DNA from: Kalmanozyma brasiliensis GHG001
Taxonomy: Eukaryota > Basidiomycota > Ustilaginomycetes > Ustilaginales
Reading direction: 5' to 3'
Length of the DNA stretch: 64,000 nucleotides
Assembly (NCBI RefSeq): GCF_000497045.1
Contig: NW_015961948.1
Location: forward strand, 434,001 to 498,000
Shown here one piece after another: positions 38,761 to 49,235 of this stretch (its first letter is position 1; each line of letters opens with the position of its first letter). A program made the position numbers and the translations under genes. Below the pieces are notes generated by a model. That model did not search any database, had not been told where the DNA came from, and saw only the letters and a program-made list of their open reading frames with translations.

Positions 38761-39087
38761 TCGTTCACATCCTCCTTGTCTGTCTGCAATGCAAAGACAC
38801 GCGCCATCGAGGTTGCTGCTTGGAACCCGACTGAAGCCGTGAGCTCTTTCTGCCTGTCGTGAGGAGCATTGAAGTCAGAGATGAGAACTTTGCGCCAGTG
38901 GGGCCGCCAGCTGAGCCACGGCATGGGATGGATCGTTTCCGAGCTTGACTTTCGGTTGTGTGTCGCTCCAGTCTTCGTTCTTTCGAACCCGGCCGTGTGT
39001 GGCCGTGTGTGTCTCCCATTGAATCAAGGTACGCTGAACAGTGTCGGATTTGTTGCTGTTGAGTACAAGTACATTGTGTGCGCGGGC
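38761..39087. other. Convergent intergenic, ESF1/LSM5
   Basis: These 327 bases separate the stops of two convergent genes and hold both 3' UTRs. GGCCGTGTGTGGCCGTGTGTG (38991-39011) is a short tandem duplication. Nothing else was seen. Confidence 0.4.
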
Positions 39088-39555
39088 CTATGCGTCTTCA
39101 GGACCTTCCGAGCCGGGAATGAGCTGAGCGAGTCGGTATTCAGAGCAAGCAACGCGGTCAGTATCTTCCAACAATCAAGCCTTCCTTGCATGTGATTGAC
39201 GACTTACCATGCAGATGTTGTTCCCGTTCAACAGCGTCTGGCCCAGCTTGACCTTGTGTTTCTTGCCGTCTGCAGTGGTCTCGCTATCAAACGCCAAGTT
39301 GAAATCACATCAGTATCGTCTCCTCTCTTCCGTCTTCGTGGCAGCTCGCACTTACTATTCAGTAACGTCCTCAAGAACCATGTTGACGTAGTCATCAAAG
39401 CCGAGGAGGGTGCCGCTGAATTCGCGGTCGGTCTTCATGATCACCCAGATGCTGGAGCCGATGCACTTGTCGATGAGTTCGAGAGGGAGGATGGTTGGGA
39501 GAGCAGCGGCGGCGGCGGCTGCGCCGGCGGGTGTTGGTTCGCCTGGAGGTGCCAT
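39088..39555 (-). CDS. LSM5: U6 snRNA-associated Sm-like protein LSM5 (three exons)
   Basis: Exons 39356-39555, 39208-39283 and 39088-39123 (minus strand) join to 103 aa. Both introns (72 and 84 nt) have GTAAGT-type donors, AG acceptors and keep the frame. Exon 1 gives an Ala-rich start, then [44 protein letters not shown], which is the Sm1 motif with the [12 protein letters not shown]-binding stretch. Exon 2 gives the short loop [25 protein letters not shown], which is the Sm2 motif with the NGNNI signature of LSm5. Exon 3 ends [11 protein letters not shown]. Lsm5 is part of Lsm2-8 (nucleus, U6 snRNP) and Lsm1-7 (cytoplasm, mRNA decay). It is divergent from BUD13 with 239 bases between the ATGs. 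Confidence 0.95.
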
Positions 39556-39794
39556 CGTGTCGAGCTATGTATGCGTGTTGGTGTTTCAAGCGAAGAACGG
39601 GACCGATGAAGACTGTCAAAAGCGTTGAGGCGGGTGCGCGTGGAGCGACCGAGTTCCGAATATTTTTTCGACGCTCAGTCCTCGACACCTCGAACCCCTT
39701 TCCGCTCCCTTCACACACTTCGACGGATGCGCTACACCCGCTCGTTCGTTCCCGCACATTAGGCTCGGCATCGCGGTCGACGGAACAAAGAGCC
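39556..39794. promoter_or_regulatory. Shared bidirectional promoter LSM5/BUD13
   Basis: Only 239 bases separate the start codons of two pre-mRNA splicing factors, so both promoters must lie here or overlap the 5' leaders. A/T-rich aatattttttcgac at 39658-39671 is the only obvious core candidate. Confidence 0.5.
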
Positions 39795-40724
39795 ATGCCA
39801 GACGAGAAACTTCAATCCTACCTCGCAGCACACTACCTCTCTGGCCCCAAAGCGGACGCCATCCTGGCGCGCAGCGCGGAAGGCAAACCCAAACGCAAGA
39901 AGAAGCGCGCCGACGCCTCTTCCTCCTCAGCTTCTTCTGGTCTCGTATTTAAGGACGACAATGATTCGTGGAAGGCAGGTGTCGCGGAGGACGACGAGGA
40001 GGGACCGGTGACGCAAGATGTTCATGATGCCAGCGCTCCCGGTCGGGCCTTTCGAAAGGTTGGATCGTCGAGCAAACGAACCGTCGAAGAAGCGACGACA
40101 GCCAGTGTACCAGAGCCGACCGAGTTCAAAGCGGGTCTTCGGAGCAAAGAAGAGATGAAAGCGGCGCGGTTGGCACGTGAAGCTCGTCGTCGCGAAGCAC
40201 CCCCCACCACCACCGTCGACCTTGCCACACCTCCTGGACCCGAGGAAGAAGAGCAGCAGACGGTATACCGCGACTCGTCAGGTCGCGTCATTGACATTGC
40301 CGCCCACGAAGCGCAACTCAAGCAGCTCGAGCGCGAAGCGCAACGCAAAACCTCCGAGCGAGCCACCTGGTCCCAAGGACTGGTGCAGAAGCAACAGCGC
40401 CAATCGGACGCAGCCGCCCTCGCCTCGGTCTCATCCCAAACCGTTGCGCGGCGCGCCACGGACGACGAATTCGATCGCCACTTCAAGGATCAGCTCAGGG
40501 AAGACGACCCGGCGTTGGCGTTCCTGACCAAGAAGAGGGCGCAAGGACCGACGAAGCCCAAGTACAAGGGTGGCTGGCCGCCCAACAGGTTCGGCATCGC
40601 GCCTGGCTACAGGTGGGACGGCGTGGATAGAGGGACCGGGTTCGAGAAGGCGTTTTTCGAGCGAAAGAACGCGCTAGCGAGGAGAGAGCAGGAGGCGAGA
40701 GCTTGGGGCAGGGAAGATATGTGA
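39795..40724 (+). CDS. BUD13: Pre-mRNA-splicing factor BUD13/CWC26 (RES complex)
   Basis: A protein of 309 aa from the ATG at 39795 (MPDEKLQSYLAAHYL). The frame begins further up at TTG. With Pml1 and Snu17 it forms the RES complex in the activated spliceosome and helps retain unspliced RNA. The N-terminus keeps the family LAAHYLSGPKAD and the Lys-rich KPKRKKKRAD. The C-terminal half has the diagnostic blocks YRDSSGRVIDI, QGLVQKQQRQ, RHFKDQLREDDPALAFLTKK and YKGGWPPNRFGIAPGYRWDGVDRGTGFEKAFFERKNA, where Snu17 contacts lie. No intron. It is divergent from LSM5 and converges on the 7-TM gene. Confidence 0.95.
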   Translation: MPDEKLQSYLAAHYLSGPKADAILARSAEGKPKRKKKRADASSSSASSGLVFKDDNDSWKAGVAEDDEEGPVTQDVHDASAPGRAFRKVGSSSKRTVEEATTASVPEPTEFKAGLRSKEEMKAARLAREARRREAPPTTTVDLATPPGPEEEEQQTVYRDSSGRVIDIAAHEAQLKQLEREAQRKTSERATWSQGLVQKQQRQSDAAALASVSSQTVARRATDDEFDRHFKDQLREDDPALAFLTKKRAQGPTKPKYKGGWPPNRFGIAPGYRWDGVDRGTGFEKAFFERKNALARREQEARAWGREDM

Positions 40725-40899
40725 TGCTTCCACCATGCTGTCTCACAGCGCAAACATATACCCACGTCTTCAAAGAGGACAGCGTTCGTGACAAAATGTG
40801 TGTTGCCGGGTGAAGTAGAGTACAAATACAAAGGGCATGTGGGCCCGACTAGCGGCGTGATGCCGATGAGGTAGAAATACAGAGATGCCGCCGGAAGGC

Positions 40900-42549
40900 T
40901 CATGCGTGGTGCGCATTCGATGACGCGGTCTCTTCCTCCTCGCGCAGGCTGCCGTCTCTAGGCACCGACAGACCAGAGCCGTGGCGTTGGATGCGTCCCG
41001 AGCCACCGGTACCTGGTCGGCTTCCAGGACGACTCTGCGCGAGAGAGTCCGCGTTGCCCTCGAGGCCAAGGAGATTCGCCCTTCCAGCAGATTTGTCGAG
41101 CTTGTCGACACTGCTCGAAGGAGCAAAGAGGGTGGCGTCCGAGGAGCGACGGGACTCGTTCTGCGGCAAAGGGTAGGCATCAGGCAGATGGTCCGCCGTG
41201 GGATCTTCTCCTGTTGTCGGAAGATGGTTGAGATACTGCAGAGCGCCTCGTTTCGCATCGGTACTGTAGTCGTTCTGGCTGGCGCCGTGACAGAGTGCCG
41301 AGGATTTGGGCGAGACGTCTCCGGATTGCATGCCATTGGCCCCGGTAATCCCGATGCCATCTGTGACAATGGTCGGAACACCACTCGCGCTCAGCTCGGA
41401 AGCAGGAGACGTGAGGCCGCTCGCAGGATGCCGCCTGGCATCGCGAGATGCGAAGCGCGAGCCGAAAAAGGCAGGTCGAGAGGACGTGCCTGTCTCGGAC
41501 ATGACGGATTCGAGAGCAGGCAAGTGGCGAGTGTCGCGCGTCGGCGTAGAGCCTGTGGCGAATGGGTCGCTCGCATTCCGCATGCCGGGGAGCACCGCAT
41601 TGTCGGGAGCAAGCTCGTCGGTGTAGCGCTCGTCTCTCCACTTGTAGGCGCTCGACAAGGAGGCGAGAACGGCACCGAAGGCTTGAACGTAGACGTTGGC
41701 AACGAGCATGAAGCCCATGTCGTTGGCGGACAGATCCAGGGCCTTGGCGATGACGAGCGCTAGAGCGTAGATGGTGGGCAGCACATAGCCAAAGGCAATG
41801 GCAAAGAGGAGCTGCTTGGACCAGCGCGCAACAGGACTCGACTTCTTCTGCATGAGCTCATTGTCACGGCGACCGAGATGCCAATAGCGCCAGAGCAGGA
41901 ACGCCGAGGCGTAGACGGTGTCGACGAGCTGAAAGATGAGGGAGAAGAGGTTGCTGGTGTCGTTGGCAGAGCCGGTGACAGCGAGGCCGAACCCGAAGCG
42001 TCGGTATGCGGCGGCTGAGTTGTGCAGGGTGATACTGATGGTGGTGATTCGAGCGATCTTCATGAGGGACGGCAAGATGCTAATGGCGATGCGCTTCTTC
42101 CTGCTAGCGAGTGTAGAGGGATAGAAGGAGAGTAGGCGGAGCTGAATGGCGAAGTGAACGACGAGAGGCACCAGGTAGAGCAGAGCGGTGGAAGACATCC
42201 AGAGGCGAAACATGGTGTTCTCGGAGACGTTGCCGAAGAGCTGATAGGCCCAGAAGACGGTGTTGAGCGTTGAGCCGAGAAGACCGCCGAGCATGGCGAC
42301 ACCGAGGACCCAAACAAAGGGCAAGCGACGTTTCTGCGGACTGAGACCGTTCTTGAAGAGGACGGCGCAAAGAAGGACGAAGAGGAGGGTTGCAAACATG
42401 GAGTAGAGGATGATGTAGGTGACGCCATTGCGTACCATGTCGACGGGCACGAATTCGGCCTTGTGTGTCTGTTGGGTGGTGGCATCTTCAACTACAAGTG
42501 TGATGCGCTGTCGCCAGGCAGCGTCTGCTTGTGCGGCTGTGTAGGACAT
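40900..42549 (-). CDS. Seven-transmembrane GPCR-like protein
   Basis: A protein of 549 aa. After a ~40-residue outer N-terminus, seven hydrophobic segments follow. They lie at roughly 43-66 (VTYIILYSMFATLLFVLLCAVLF), 79-100 (FVWVLGVAMLGGLLGSTLNTVFW), 116-137, 150-175, 198-218, 248-270 and 283-303, spaced like a 7-TM receptor. The last ~240 residues are a hydrophilic Ser/Pro/Asp-rich tail with no fold, as in fungal GPCR tails. There is no STE3/STE2 signature, no CFEM and no DRY-like motif that I can place, so ligand and coupling are unknown. A multi-pass transporter-like protein is the alternative. A 2.5-kb gene-poor interval lies upstream. No intron seen. Confidence 0.6.
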   Translation of the reverse strand: MSYTAAQADAAWRQRITLVVEDATTQQTHKAEFVPVDMVRNGVTYIILYSMFATLLFVLLCAVLFKNGLSPQKRRLPFVWVLGVAMLGGLLGSTLNTVFWAYQLFGNVSENTMFRLWMSSTALLYLVPLVVHFAIQLRLLSFYPSTLASRKKRIAISILPSLMKIARITTISITLHNSAAAYRRFGFGLAVTGSANDTSNLFSLIFQLVDTVYASAFLLWRYWHLGRRDNELMQKKSSPVARWSKQLLFAIAFGYVLPTIYALALVIAKALDLSANDMGFMLVANVYVQAFGAVLASLSSAYKWRDERYTDELAPDNAVLPGMRNASDPFATGSTPTRDTRHLPALESVMSETGTSSRPAFFGSRFASRDARRHPASGLTSPASELSASGVPTIVTDGIGITGANGMQSGDVSPKSSALCHGASQNDYSTDAKRGALQYLNHLPTTGEDPTADHLPDAYPLPQNESRRSSDATLFAPSSSVDKLDKSAGRANLLGLEGNADSLAQSRPGSRPGTGGSGRIQRHGSGLSVPRDGSLREEEETASSNAHHA

Positions 42550-45039
42550 GCTGGCGAGAAAGCGAGCTGCCTCGCGAGATGCTGGAGGGCAGCGACGCTG
42601 GAGATCGAATGGGCTGCTTGTCGAGAAAAGATTGACTAGGACAGGTGATGTGCCATGAAATCGTAGAGTCGGGGTGTCATGACAAACGCGGCGAGGCAGA
42701 TGAAGTGGATGAGCGGGGAATGGCGGGAAGCAAGCCGGTTGGTGGCTTGTCTTATGAAAGCGCGAGGGCAGTGGTAAGTAGAGTGAAGAGACGATGCGAT
42801 TGAAGCGGCTGATTGCTATGGCAAGTGACTGGCTGCCGGAATGGCTGCGTAGAAGGCAAGTCGAGGGTTGAAAGCGTAGTGCGAATGAGTTCGACTCGTC
42901 AGCAGGTGAAGCTAGTGCGCTGAGGTTGCGAATCGAGAGGTGGTAGTCGCGAGTGAAGCGGGTGATGCAGAATGATCAGGCGAAGCAAGAGCTCGGATGG
43001 AGGCAGGAAAGGTGACCAGGTCCGGGATGGTTGGTGGGATGAGAAGAGGAGAGCTAGTTGGGATGTAGATGCAGGATGGAAATGACAAGAGGAGGAGGAA
43101 GGCCACCGGAAATGAGGGATGGCCGACTAGTTGGTAATGCGAGGCGAGAGGCTCGGGCTGTAAAGGCGCTCAGGGCGATGCCGTCGGTTAGTCGAAGCGG
43201 CGATCGAAAGGCGGAACGCAGCCAAGAGGGAAGCGAGTCGTGACAGAGTAAGCTAGCTTAGCTTGGCAAATGCCTTAGCGAAAGTGTAGCGCAGCGCTCG
43301 CCGTCTAGACTGAGCTAGTCGATTCAGGGGTGGCAGGCTAAGGCAAGAGGCGCAAAGCGAAGACCAAGACCCGAGTCTAATCAAGGGGTGTGTTTGAGCG
43401 GGAAACGGTGTTTGGAAGCGTGCATAAGCGACCACGGCACAGGCACCGACAGGCGACCGGGGCGAGAATGAGAAAGAGAGAGAGGCAGCGAAGAGGCGTA
43501 GAAGGGTCGGGATGGATCTGAGTCAAAGCCACAAGTGGGCAGCGTGACAGCAACTGCGCCATCGCAGCGGCCAAGTGGACCAAGATGCGAGGTCGATTGG
43601 ATCGTCTTCCGTAGCCGAACTAAAAGCATTGCTTTATTGATTCGTATTAAATCACAACAATAGCAAGAGGGGGGAGAACCCAAAGCGAGCACAGCCGAAG
43701 CTTCGATGGAAGGGCACACATGTGAGCTGCAGCGTGACAGAGAAAGGAAGCGATGAGGCCAAAATTCGTTTTGCTCAGCTTTAAGCGAGGCCAAGGCGGA
43801 GGCGAACAAGCCAACACAAATTAAAGGCGATGCTGCTCGGCCCTTTCCGAAGGAATTTGGGATCAGCCAGCCGAGGCTGCCGCCCAGCCTGGTTCGAAAT
43901 ACAGCTTATTGACGAGGCTCGCCTGGCTGGCTCATCCCGTCGGGTTGCAGACGACCATCAGCCATCGGCCATCAGCCAGGCCGCTTGTGCAGGCTCAACG
44001 TGACCGGTGCAAGGACCTCATGCGATCGTGAATTCGGGCGCTGTTGACATCTCGCTCCCATCTCGCCGGATATTGTCTAGCTCAAGTCACGGCAAGGGAG
44101 CGGCGCTTAAATTGAGATTCAGCGATCCATCCCGTCTGAAGCAGCGCGGAAAAAGCTTTCAATTTGCAGCGGCGTTTGAATGCGGAAACGGCACTGCACA
44201 GTCGACCAACCGACCGACCCACCGACGCTAAGCTGACTGAAGATCTCGAAAGCTCGAGGAATCGACCGCGTACCTGATCAAGCTCGTTGCACCTGGATTC
44301 AGGTTGGACTTGGCTCGTCTATCATCAAGCCGCTCCCCTAACATAGTATCTGCTTGCAGCGGACGCTGCGATCACAGCGAGCTTTGCATGCATCCATCCG
44401 CTACCCTATCGTGTTTGGCCCTCGCGTCCGTTTGGACCTTGGTACGGCGTCGATCAGGCTAGAGATCATGTGGCGGCATGGACTTTGGCAACCTCCTCGG
44501 CCCAGTCAAGGGGCGAGAGTCCTGCCCATGGACCGGAAAGGGGCGGCCTTCAGATCGAGGCGCCGCTGTTGATATTATCTTACCCCGCTGCTGCAAGGGT
44601 CTGACCTTTTTACCCACGCTTCATACCTGTTTGAACCTCCGACCAGGGTCTGAGATTCGCACGCCTACGGAATTGCCACCCAGCTGCAGAGATGCCAGGG
44701 CGTTCTTTCCAGATGCAGAGCGGCACATGTCGTCGATTGCTCGTGCTCGTCCGCCAGGCCGGTGCAGCAAGTTTGATCGTACATGATATCACGTCTGACA
44801 GACTCTAGCGTTCCCCCGTTCTCTTCAGGTTCTAGACTTTTGGATCGCCGCGAGGGTCTGGATCGCCGATTTTGTATGATCGCGAGATCAGATTGCGATT
44901 CGCGACGTTCTCCACATCGTGCATGGAGCGTCCGTGAGACCCTGACCTCAACGAGGCCATCAGACGTCTTTCTCTTGACGTTGCATTGACATCCTCTCGG
45001 CCTGAGAGCGACAGCGTCGGGCCTCGGTTTCTCGGTACG
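42550..45039. other. 2.5-kb interval between 7-TM and MFS genes
   Basis: A divergent, gene-poor stretch. The first ~1 kb (42550-43600) is purine-rich on the plus strand (GAGG/GAAG runs), consistent with a long pyrimidine-rich leader of the minus-strand 7-TM gene. Around 43955-43980 there is a short CATCAGCCATCGGCCATCAGCC repeat. No coding frame with convincing bias and no RNA gene were found. Confidence 0.4.
43955..43979 (+). repeat. Short CATCAGC/CATCGGC tandem repeat
   Basis: Three adjacent 7-8 base units (catcagc, catcggc, catcagcc). Small, with no known function. Confidence 0.5.
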
Positions 45040-47157
45040 ATGAGTGCTCGCTCGCAGCACGGCGACCTGTCAGGGCGCCAACATCGGGCTGGTCTCTCCG
45101 CCACCTGGCTCACCACACTGGGCTTCAAACCACGAGTGACTTGGCGAAACGCAACGGCTTTCGTCATCCATTGCGCCTCTTCTATCCTATTTTTGGTCTT
45201 TCTCAATGCATCACAGCCATTTTTGATCCATCAGCTCGAGTCTAGATCAAAGCATGGAGATGCTGGAGGCACTCCGAGCCGAGCTGGATCGCTCAGTGGC
45301 TCACTCATCTTCTACGACGAGCTTCTGTCGGCCTTTATGTCGCTCATCTGGGGCGCACTAGCCGAGCTCATAGGTCTCGCTGCCGTCACTTCAACCTCGT
45401 ACCTATTCATTGCCGTCGGTCTGGTCGCCTACACCCTGCCAAGAAAGCCTTGGCCGGATCTTGTTCCCGCGCGGCTCGTCTTTGCCATTGGCGGGAGTGG
45501 TGCCACGGCGATGCTTTCGGGCATCTTGTCAGAATACTCCGGCTCCACAACAGCGCAGTCATGGGAGGAGGAGGAAGGCGCAGAAGTCATCCGGTCTGCA
45601 GGCCGGGACCCGGAGACGACCTCGGACGGGACATTGCGGCCACCGTCCCGACCGCTGCTCGCTGAAGAAGGCGTTGAAGCTGAGGAGACGGACCGTCTGC
45701 TGGCTTCCGACGAGCAGGAAAGCAATGGCATTAGCCCTCTCGCGACTCAGAAGTCGGGTCGATCGCGACACGGTCGTGTAGCGGCCATCGCTGGCGTCTT
45801 TACCGGGCTAGGCGCGCTCATCGCAGTCTTTGTTCTGGTGCGCCTTCCCGAAAAGATCGCAGACTATCTCGAGCATCACGAGCACGGAGATGCTCCGCAT
45901 AGCCCATCGCATGATCGCAAGGATGATCTGTCCATCCACCGAGCGACTGTCGGGACGTTCTGGCTTGTCGCAGCATTAGCGCTGCTGATAGCGTCCATCA
46001 CCGCACTAGGTCTGAGGCAACCCAAAAGCAGCACACGTCGACTCGGTGCAGCCGACGCCTTGCTCAATCGATCGCAGCAACGCCAAGGAGACTACGGAGC
46101 TCTGCACGACAGCACGATCGCCCTCGCAGATGACTCACGGCAGGCTCGACGAGCGCGGTTGCGGCAGAGGCAAGAACGACGACAGCAAGCCACATGGGTC
46201 AATGTGATCCGCTCTCACATCCGACGATTTATCAGCGCATCCATCGGCGGCTTCCGACTGGCCGGGATGGGAAGCGCAACGGATGATACCGAAAAGGCAA
46301 AGGCACGGCAGCGCTTGGCATTGGAGCTGCGCATCGCGTATCTCGGTGGCGCTCTAGCGAGAGCATACACCATTGGCACGACAGCCTTCCTGCCGCTGCT
46401 CGTGACGCATCACTATTACACCTCAGGGCTGTGCCGACAGCTGCCGTCACCCAATCCGGACTCGCCGCTTCCGAACGACGAGCTGAAGAAGCTGTGTCGA
46501 AGCGCCTTCACCGCGACTGCCATCTTAGGCGGCACTGCGCAGCTGACCGCTCTCCTCGCATCGCCTTTCATCGGGATACTGTGCGACGCGCTTTCGCCTA
46601 CCACGACCATCTCGATGACTTCAGCATTGGGAGCAATCGGCTTCTATCTGCTAGGTGTCGGCACATCCGGCTTTGCGGGAGACAAGCAGACGGGGGAAGA
46701 GACGCCGGACCCGTTGACAGGACTGTCGATCGCCGCTGCTGTGCTCATCGGCTTCGGCCAGATCGGCGCAATCGTATCGAGCCTAGCTGGCTGTGCTCAA
46801 GCCAGAAGCCTCATCGCGGAGCAATACGCCCAAGAAGAACGAGATGCATCGCCGAATCGAGAAGGTGAAGAGGCTGCCGATGCTGTGTCCGCTTCCGACA
46901 CCATCAGACCACACGAGTCGGGCCGCCGCTCGCAATCCGAAGAGTCTCGCGCGGCGGAGGCGGGCCAGGGCGCGGGTGCAATCGCAGGAGCCTATACTTG
47001 CACTGGGTCGCTCTCCATCCTTATCATATCAAAGCTCGGAGGGTTCCTATTCGACATGTACGTGCCCAGTCCGTTCCTACTGATCGGCGGCTTCTCTGCA
47101 TTTGTATCGCTTTGCGGGGTGGCTGTTAGCGTCGCAAAGAGGATCAAGCGGCTCTAG
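45040..47157 (+). CDS. MFS-type transporter with long central loops
   Basis: A protein of 705 aa from the ATG at 45040 (MSARSQHGDL). The frame begins at a TTG at 44986. The first membrane helix is FVIHCASSILFLVFLNASQPFLI. A helix pair follows around SLIWGALAELIGLAAVTSTSYLFIAVGLVAYTL, where WGALAELIG occupies the MFS motif-A position, and then RLVFAIGGSGATAMLSGILSEYSG. A Glu/Asp-rich loop (~170-240), helices at ~247 and ~308, and an Arg/Gln-rich loop (~335-400) separate the halves. The second half has ~5-6 helices (e.g. LGAIGFYLLGVGTSG, LSIAAAVLIGFGQIGAIVSSLAGC, LSILIISKLGGFLFD). The pattern fits a fungal MFS_1 member of unknown substrate. No intron. Large gene-poor regions flank it on both sides. 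Confidence 0.75.
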   Translation: MSARSQHGDLSGRQHRAGLSATWLTTLGFKPRVTWRNATAFVIHCASSILFLVFLNASQPFLIHQLESRSKHGDAGGTPSRAGSLSGSLIFYDELLSAFMSLIWGALAELIGLAAVTSTSYLFIAVGLVAYTLPRKPWPDLVPARLVFAIGGSGATAMLSGILSEYSGSTTAQSWEEEEGAEVIRSAGRDPETTSDGTLRPPSRPLLAEEGVEAEETDRLLASDEQESNGISPLATQKSGRSRHGRVAAIAGVFTGLGALIAVFVLVRLPEKIADYLEHHEHGDAPHSPSHDRKDDLSIHRATVGTFWLVAALALLIASITALGLRQPKSSTRRLGAADALLNRSQQRQGDYGALHDSTIALADDSRQARRARLRQRQERRQQATWVNVIRSHIRRFISASIGGFRLAGMGSATDDTEKAKARQRLALELRIAYLGGALARAYTIGTTAFLPLLVTHHYYTSGLCRQLPSPNPDSPLPNDELKKLCRSAFTATAILGGTAQLTALLASPFIGILCDALSPTTTISMTSALGAIGFYLLGVGTSGFAGDKQTGEETPDPLTGLSIAAAVLIGFGQIGAIVSSLAGCAQARSLIAEQYAQEERDASPNREGEEAADAVSASDTIRPHESGRRSQSEESRAAEAGQGAGAIAGAYTCTGSLSILIISKLGGFLFDMYVPSPFLLIGGFSAFVSLCGVAVSVAKRIKRL

Positions 47158-49166
47158 ATGCATCAATACGACTTCTCACCAACGTCAAAGTCATAGCGGA
47201 GCAAAGCAGATGCAATTATTTGAGCCTGTCTTTGTAATGACTGGCTTCAGAGCCCACCGCCGATGCTCGAGCTTGCTTGTAGCCTTTCTTACATCGACTA
47301 TCGGATTGCAACGGATAAACGAAGGGTTATCCACGCACGCCGATTCAGGAACGCCTCTGATCATCGCTGCACTCCTTCGCACGGGATTGCAACAGGCGCA
47401 GGAGGCGCGATGTAGTCATTTCAGAGCATAGGAAGGACATCCCGGCAGAGCGGTGTTGCAAGTCCGCACGAGAGGGCGTCAGGAACAGCGGATGGAAGTT
47501 TCTTTTTGATCGAGTAGTCGCGGCCCCGGGACTCGGGCCAGGCTCGCCCCAGAACGCGAGCTTGTGTCTCACACAAAGACATTCGCCTCACAATGCGGCG
47601 ACAAGATGGCCGTACGCAACCTTGAGCGCCGAGAGAGTCGGTCAGGACCAGCGTCTCTCTCGCTCGAGGGACGGCGCTGTCTTCGGTAGGAAACGGACAA
47701 GGACAAAAGTACCGCTGAAAAGGATCGCTCTGAAAAGACCCTCGGCTTGCCAGCGGTGTGGTTGGTGTGGAAGCGAGGTTTTGGATGAGCTCGGCTAGGC
47801 ATGTTGTTCAGCTGCTCCTGAATTAAGCTGTGGCATGTGCTTGCTTGCCGCACTCGATCATGCAGCCTCGTTCTTTCACGTGAGGTTGTTGGTGCTCGTC
47901 AGCAGTCCCGCTCGCTTCCTGCTCCTGTCGACAAACGTTGCTATCTGCTGTCGATCAAGAGATGGCATCGGTATGAGAAGCTGGATGGCTTGCAGGCTGT
48001 CTGGCTGGCGGCTGTGCAGTTGAGACACGAATGACGCTTGTGCCAGGGTATCCGGTGCAGGACAGCACAGTCGCCGATACGATTGAATCTCACGGATCTG
48101 GACGGAGTTGACGCCTCTTGATTGTGTACCGATCGCCATTTGCTTGTCAAGACACGGCAAAGCAAAGCGAGGCAAGACAAGCAAGGAGTCATCATGCCCC
48201 TTCAATCTAGACCTCGAACGAAAGGGCGAAAAGGCGAAATCTGAGTTTCAAGACCGAATTCGATATCCACCGAACCCTTCTTTCTCTGTTGATGGCTTGA
48301 GCCAAAGAGGCGTCCAGCCTCCGCAAACAAGGGTCTCGTCGTCTGATGCCATGAACTGTCGAACAAGCCGCTCGCAAGATTTCTGAATACGGCGGACTGC
48401 AAAAGTACGCCGCGTCTTGGCAATGTACAACGGCATTGAAACGAGGCGTACAGGAGCAGCAATGCATCAACACTGATGCGACATGCCCTGATGTCAAGAC
48501 ACTTGCCGGAGTTGAACCGTGTTGAGTGCAAGCTCGCCGTATCCCTGCCCAGCGACAGTAGTCAAAAAGTCGACGCTTACGACCGGGCCGCCTTGTCATT
48601 GTGCCTGATTTCAAGAGGAGCCGTGATCGTAGTGGCCGCTGTCTATAAGTGTGCAACCCACCACTGCGCTACGCCTGCGGCTGGCCACTTCCGCTGTGCA
48701 CGATGGAGGGCTGTGCTCCTTGCTTCTCTTCCATTCGAGCTGTATGGGATTGCTCACACAAGACGCTTCTTTCAAAGCGAGAGATGCACTGACAACCAAG
48801 TCATCCCTCTTGGAGAGGAGGGAGTCAGCCTCGATCCGGCTGGTTGGGTTGGAATTGCTCAGATTTCAGTGAAATTTCAAATCCAAAAGGCGGCATGGCC
48901 CGGTACAACTGCCATCCCCGCGGTAGCCCGTCCACCGCGCTTTGAAAAAATGGACGGTCTCGACCCTGAATCGAGTCTGAGAGGAACGCTCTGTTGGACT
49001 GCCTCATGTCTCTGATTCGGATGGGAGCACAAGGGCGTTCGCTTGCTTTGCTTTCCTGCAACACGCCTCTTTGCCTTTTGCCTCGTGTCGACTCGCCTCG
49101 CCGGTTCGCTTACAACTGTTCGCTTGACCCTTGCGCTCCTCCTCTTCGTCCTCATTGTCTTTCCAC

Positions 49167-49167
<1 letters not shown>

Positions 49168-49210
<43 letters not shown>
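49168..49210 (+). repeat. (TC)n microsatellite
   Basis: At least 21 perfect TC units, cut off by the N gap on its right side. True length is unknown. The tract lies ~680 bases ahead of the Zn2Cys6 start codon. Confidence 0.95.
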
Positions 49211-49235
49211 NNNNNNNNNNNNNNNNNNNNNNNNN
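49211..49235. other. Assembly gap (25 N)
   Basis: Twenty-five undetermined bases directly after the TC run. The gap was almost certainly caused by the repeat, and its real size may differ. Confidence 0.98.

Noticed and set aside
43880..43960. Possible tRNA near ggttcgaaatac
   Set aside because: A B-box-like core exists, but no A box at the right spacing and no cloverleaf with a 7-bp acceptor stem could be drawn.
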